The translations under genes and the position numbers were made by a program. 21,227 nucleotides of DNA from Clostridiales bacterium UBA1738. Lineage in GTDB: Bacteria > Bacillota > Clostridia > UBA1381. This document shows positions 21,030-21,227 of the stretch, piece after piece. Location: contig DCIA01000001.1 in assembly GCA_002315735.1 (NCBI GenBank), positions 76,622 to 97,848 on the forward strand, in the 5' to 3' direction. Below the pieces are notes generated by a model. The model worked only from the letters and a program-made list of their open reading frames with translations, was not told where the DNA came from and ran no database searches. The stretch's first letter is position 1, and each line of letters opens with the position of its first letter.

Positions 21030-21105
21030 GCGCCATTAGCTCAGTTGGTAGAGCACCTGACTCTTAATCAGGGTGTCCGGAGTTCGAGCCTCCGATGGCG
21101 CACCA
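21030..21105 (+). tRNA. tRNA-Lys (anticodon CTT)
   Basis: The acceptor stem GCGCCAT (21030-21036) pairs with ATGGCGC (21095-21101), followed by discriminator A and encoded CCA (21103-21105). The anticodon stem is CCTGA/TCAGG around CTCTTAA, giving CTT, which reads AAG (Lys). The T-loop is TTCGAGC. At 76 nt it is a complete class I tRNA with its own promoter and terminator. Confidence 0.97.
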
Positions 21106-21141
21106 AAAACCCTTGAAGTCAAGCGATTTCAAGGGTTTTTT
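21106..21141 (+). terminator. Terminator of tRNA-Lys, possibly bidirectional
   Basis: AAAACCCTTGAA (21106-21117) pairs with TTCAAGGGTTTT (21128-21139) and ends in six T. The A-run on the left also supplies a U-tract on the minus strand, so it could serve a convergent gene. Confidence 0.85.
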
Positions 21142-21227
21142 ATGTTTCATATTTATTCAATTTTTCGCTAATGACCACATATTTACCACAGACAGAAAAT
21201 TTATCAAATAATATTGCTATTTTTGAT
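21140..21227 (-). CDS. Possible 3' end of a convergent minus-strand gene (partial)
   Basis: On the minus strand a frame is open from the window edge to TAA at 21140-21142. It gives about 28 residues, including SKIAILFDKF and KYVVISEKLNKYET, with a natural-looking composition. The shared terminator fits a convergent gene end. The fragment is too short to assign and could be chance. Confidence 0.25.
   Translation of the reverse strand, partial: SKIAILFDKFSVCGKYVVISEKLNKYET

Noticed and set aside
1..21227. CRISPR array
   Set aside because: No regularly spaced repeats of suitable length. The heptamer array before fic is too short and unevenly spaced.

Overview
The window looks like a chromosomal segment of a low-GC Gram-positive bacterium of the class Clostridia. 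Supporting this are the AT-rich sequence, strong AGGAGG-type ribosome binding sites, sigma-A-like promoters (almost all with a TG-n extended -10), an nrdR-mnmE core operon, Clostridia-style lipoproteins and tRNAs with encoded CCA ends. A secreted protein resembling oligogalacturonate lyases hints at a pectin-using, possibly gut-dwelling organism; that lifestyle is inference. Every well-supported gene is on the + strand.

Layout. (1) 1-221: the end of a tRNA cluster, tRNA-Thr(TGT, 5'-truncated) and tRNA-Tyr(GTA), closed by a terminator. (2) 222-12804: an accessory island. It opens with hairpin-rich DNA, a 13-codon leader ORF and a tyrosine recombinase. Next come a SLOG/DUF1273 protein, a WYL regulator with a GNAT acetyltransferase, and the untracked 3' remnant of a type I restriction gene hsdR. 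A tight operon follows: a YgjP-like zinc metallopeptidase, a PLD-helicase-DUF3427 protein and RhuM. Then come a Fic protein with an N-terminal DNA-binding domain, an IS21 element with a 5'-truncated istA plus istB, and the 3' half of a large serine recombinase. (3) 12805-13328: a non-coding boundary with three terminators, two of them near-identical UUCG-tetraloop copies 190 bp apart. (4) 13329-16169: a 946-residue secreted beta-propeller protein with PL22-like motifs and two beta-sandwich domains. (5) 16226-18079: nrdR-mnmE, driven by a promoter with a perfect palindromic NrdR box between its -35 and -10. (6) 18085-20474: a polar amino-acid ABC transporter (lipoprotein, permease, ATPase) with candidate ArgR boxes and a hairpin after the first gene. 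(7) 20528-21227: a small acidic repeat lipoprotein, tRNA-Lys(CTT), and perhaps the 3' end of a convergent minus-strand gene.

How the genes work together. The island looks like a defence or mobile island that has partly decayed: three families of recombination enzymes (one intact tyrosine recombinase, remnants of IS21 and of a serine recombinase) surround a regulator, a nucleotide-binding-type protein, a restriction-gene ghost and a still intact metallopeptidase-helicase-RhuM operon. That operon is the best candidate for an under-described system. No hsdM, hsdS, CRISPR array or attachment-site duplication was seen. The right-hand third is ordinary core genome with unusually legible regulatory sites.
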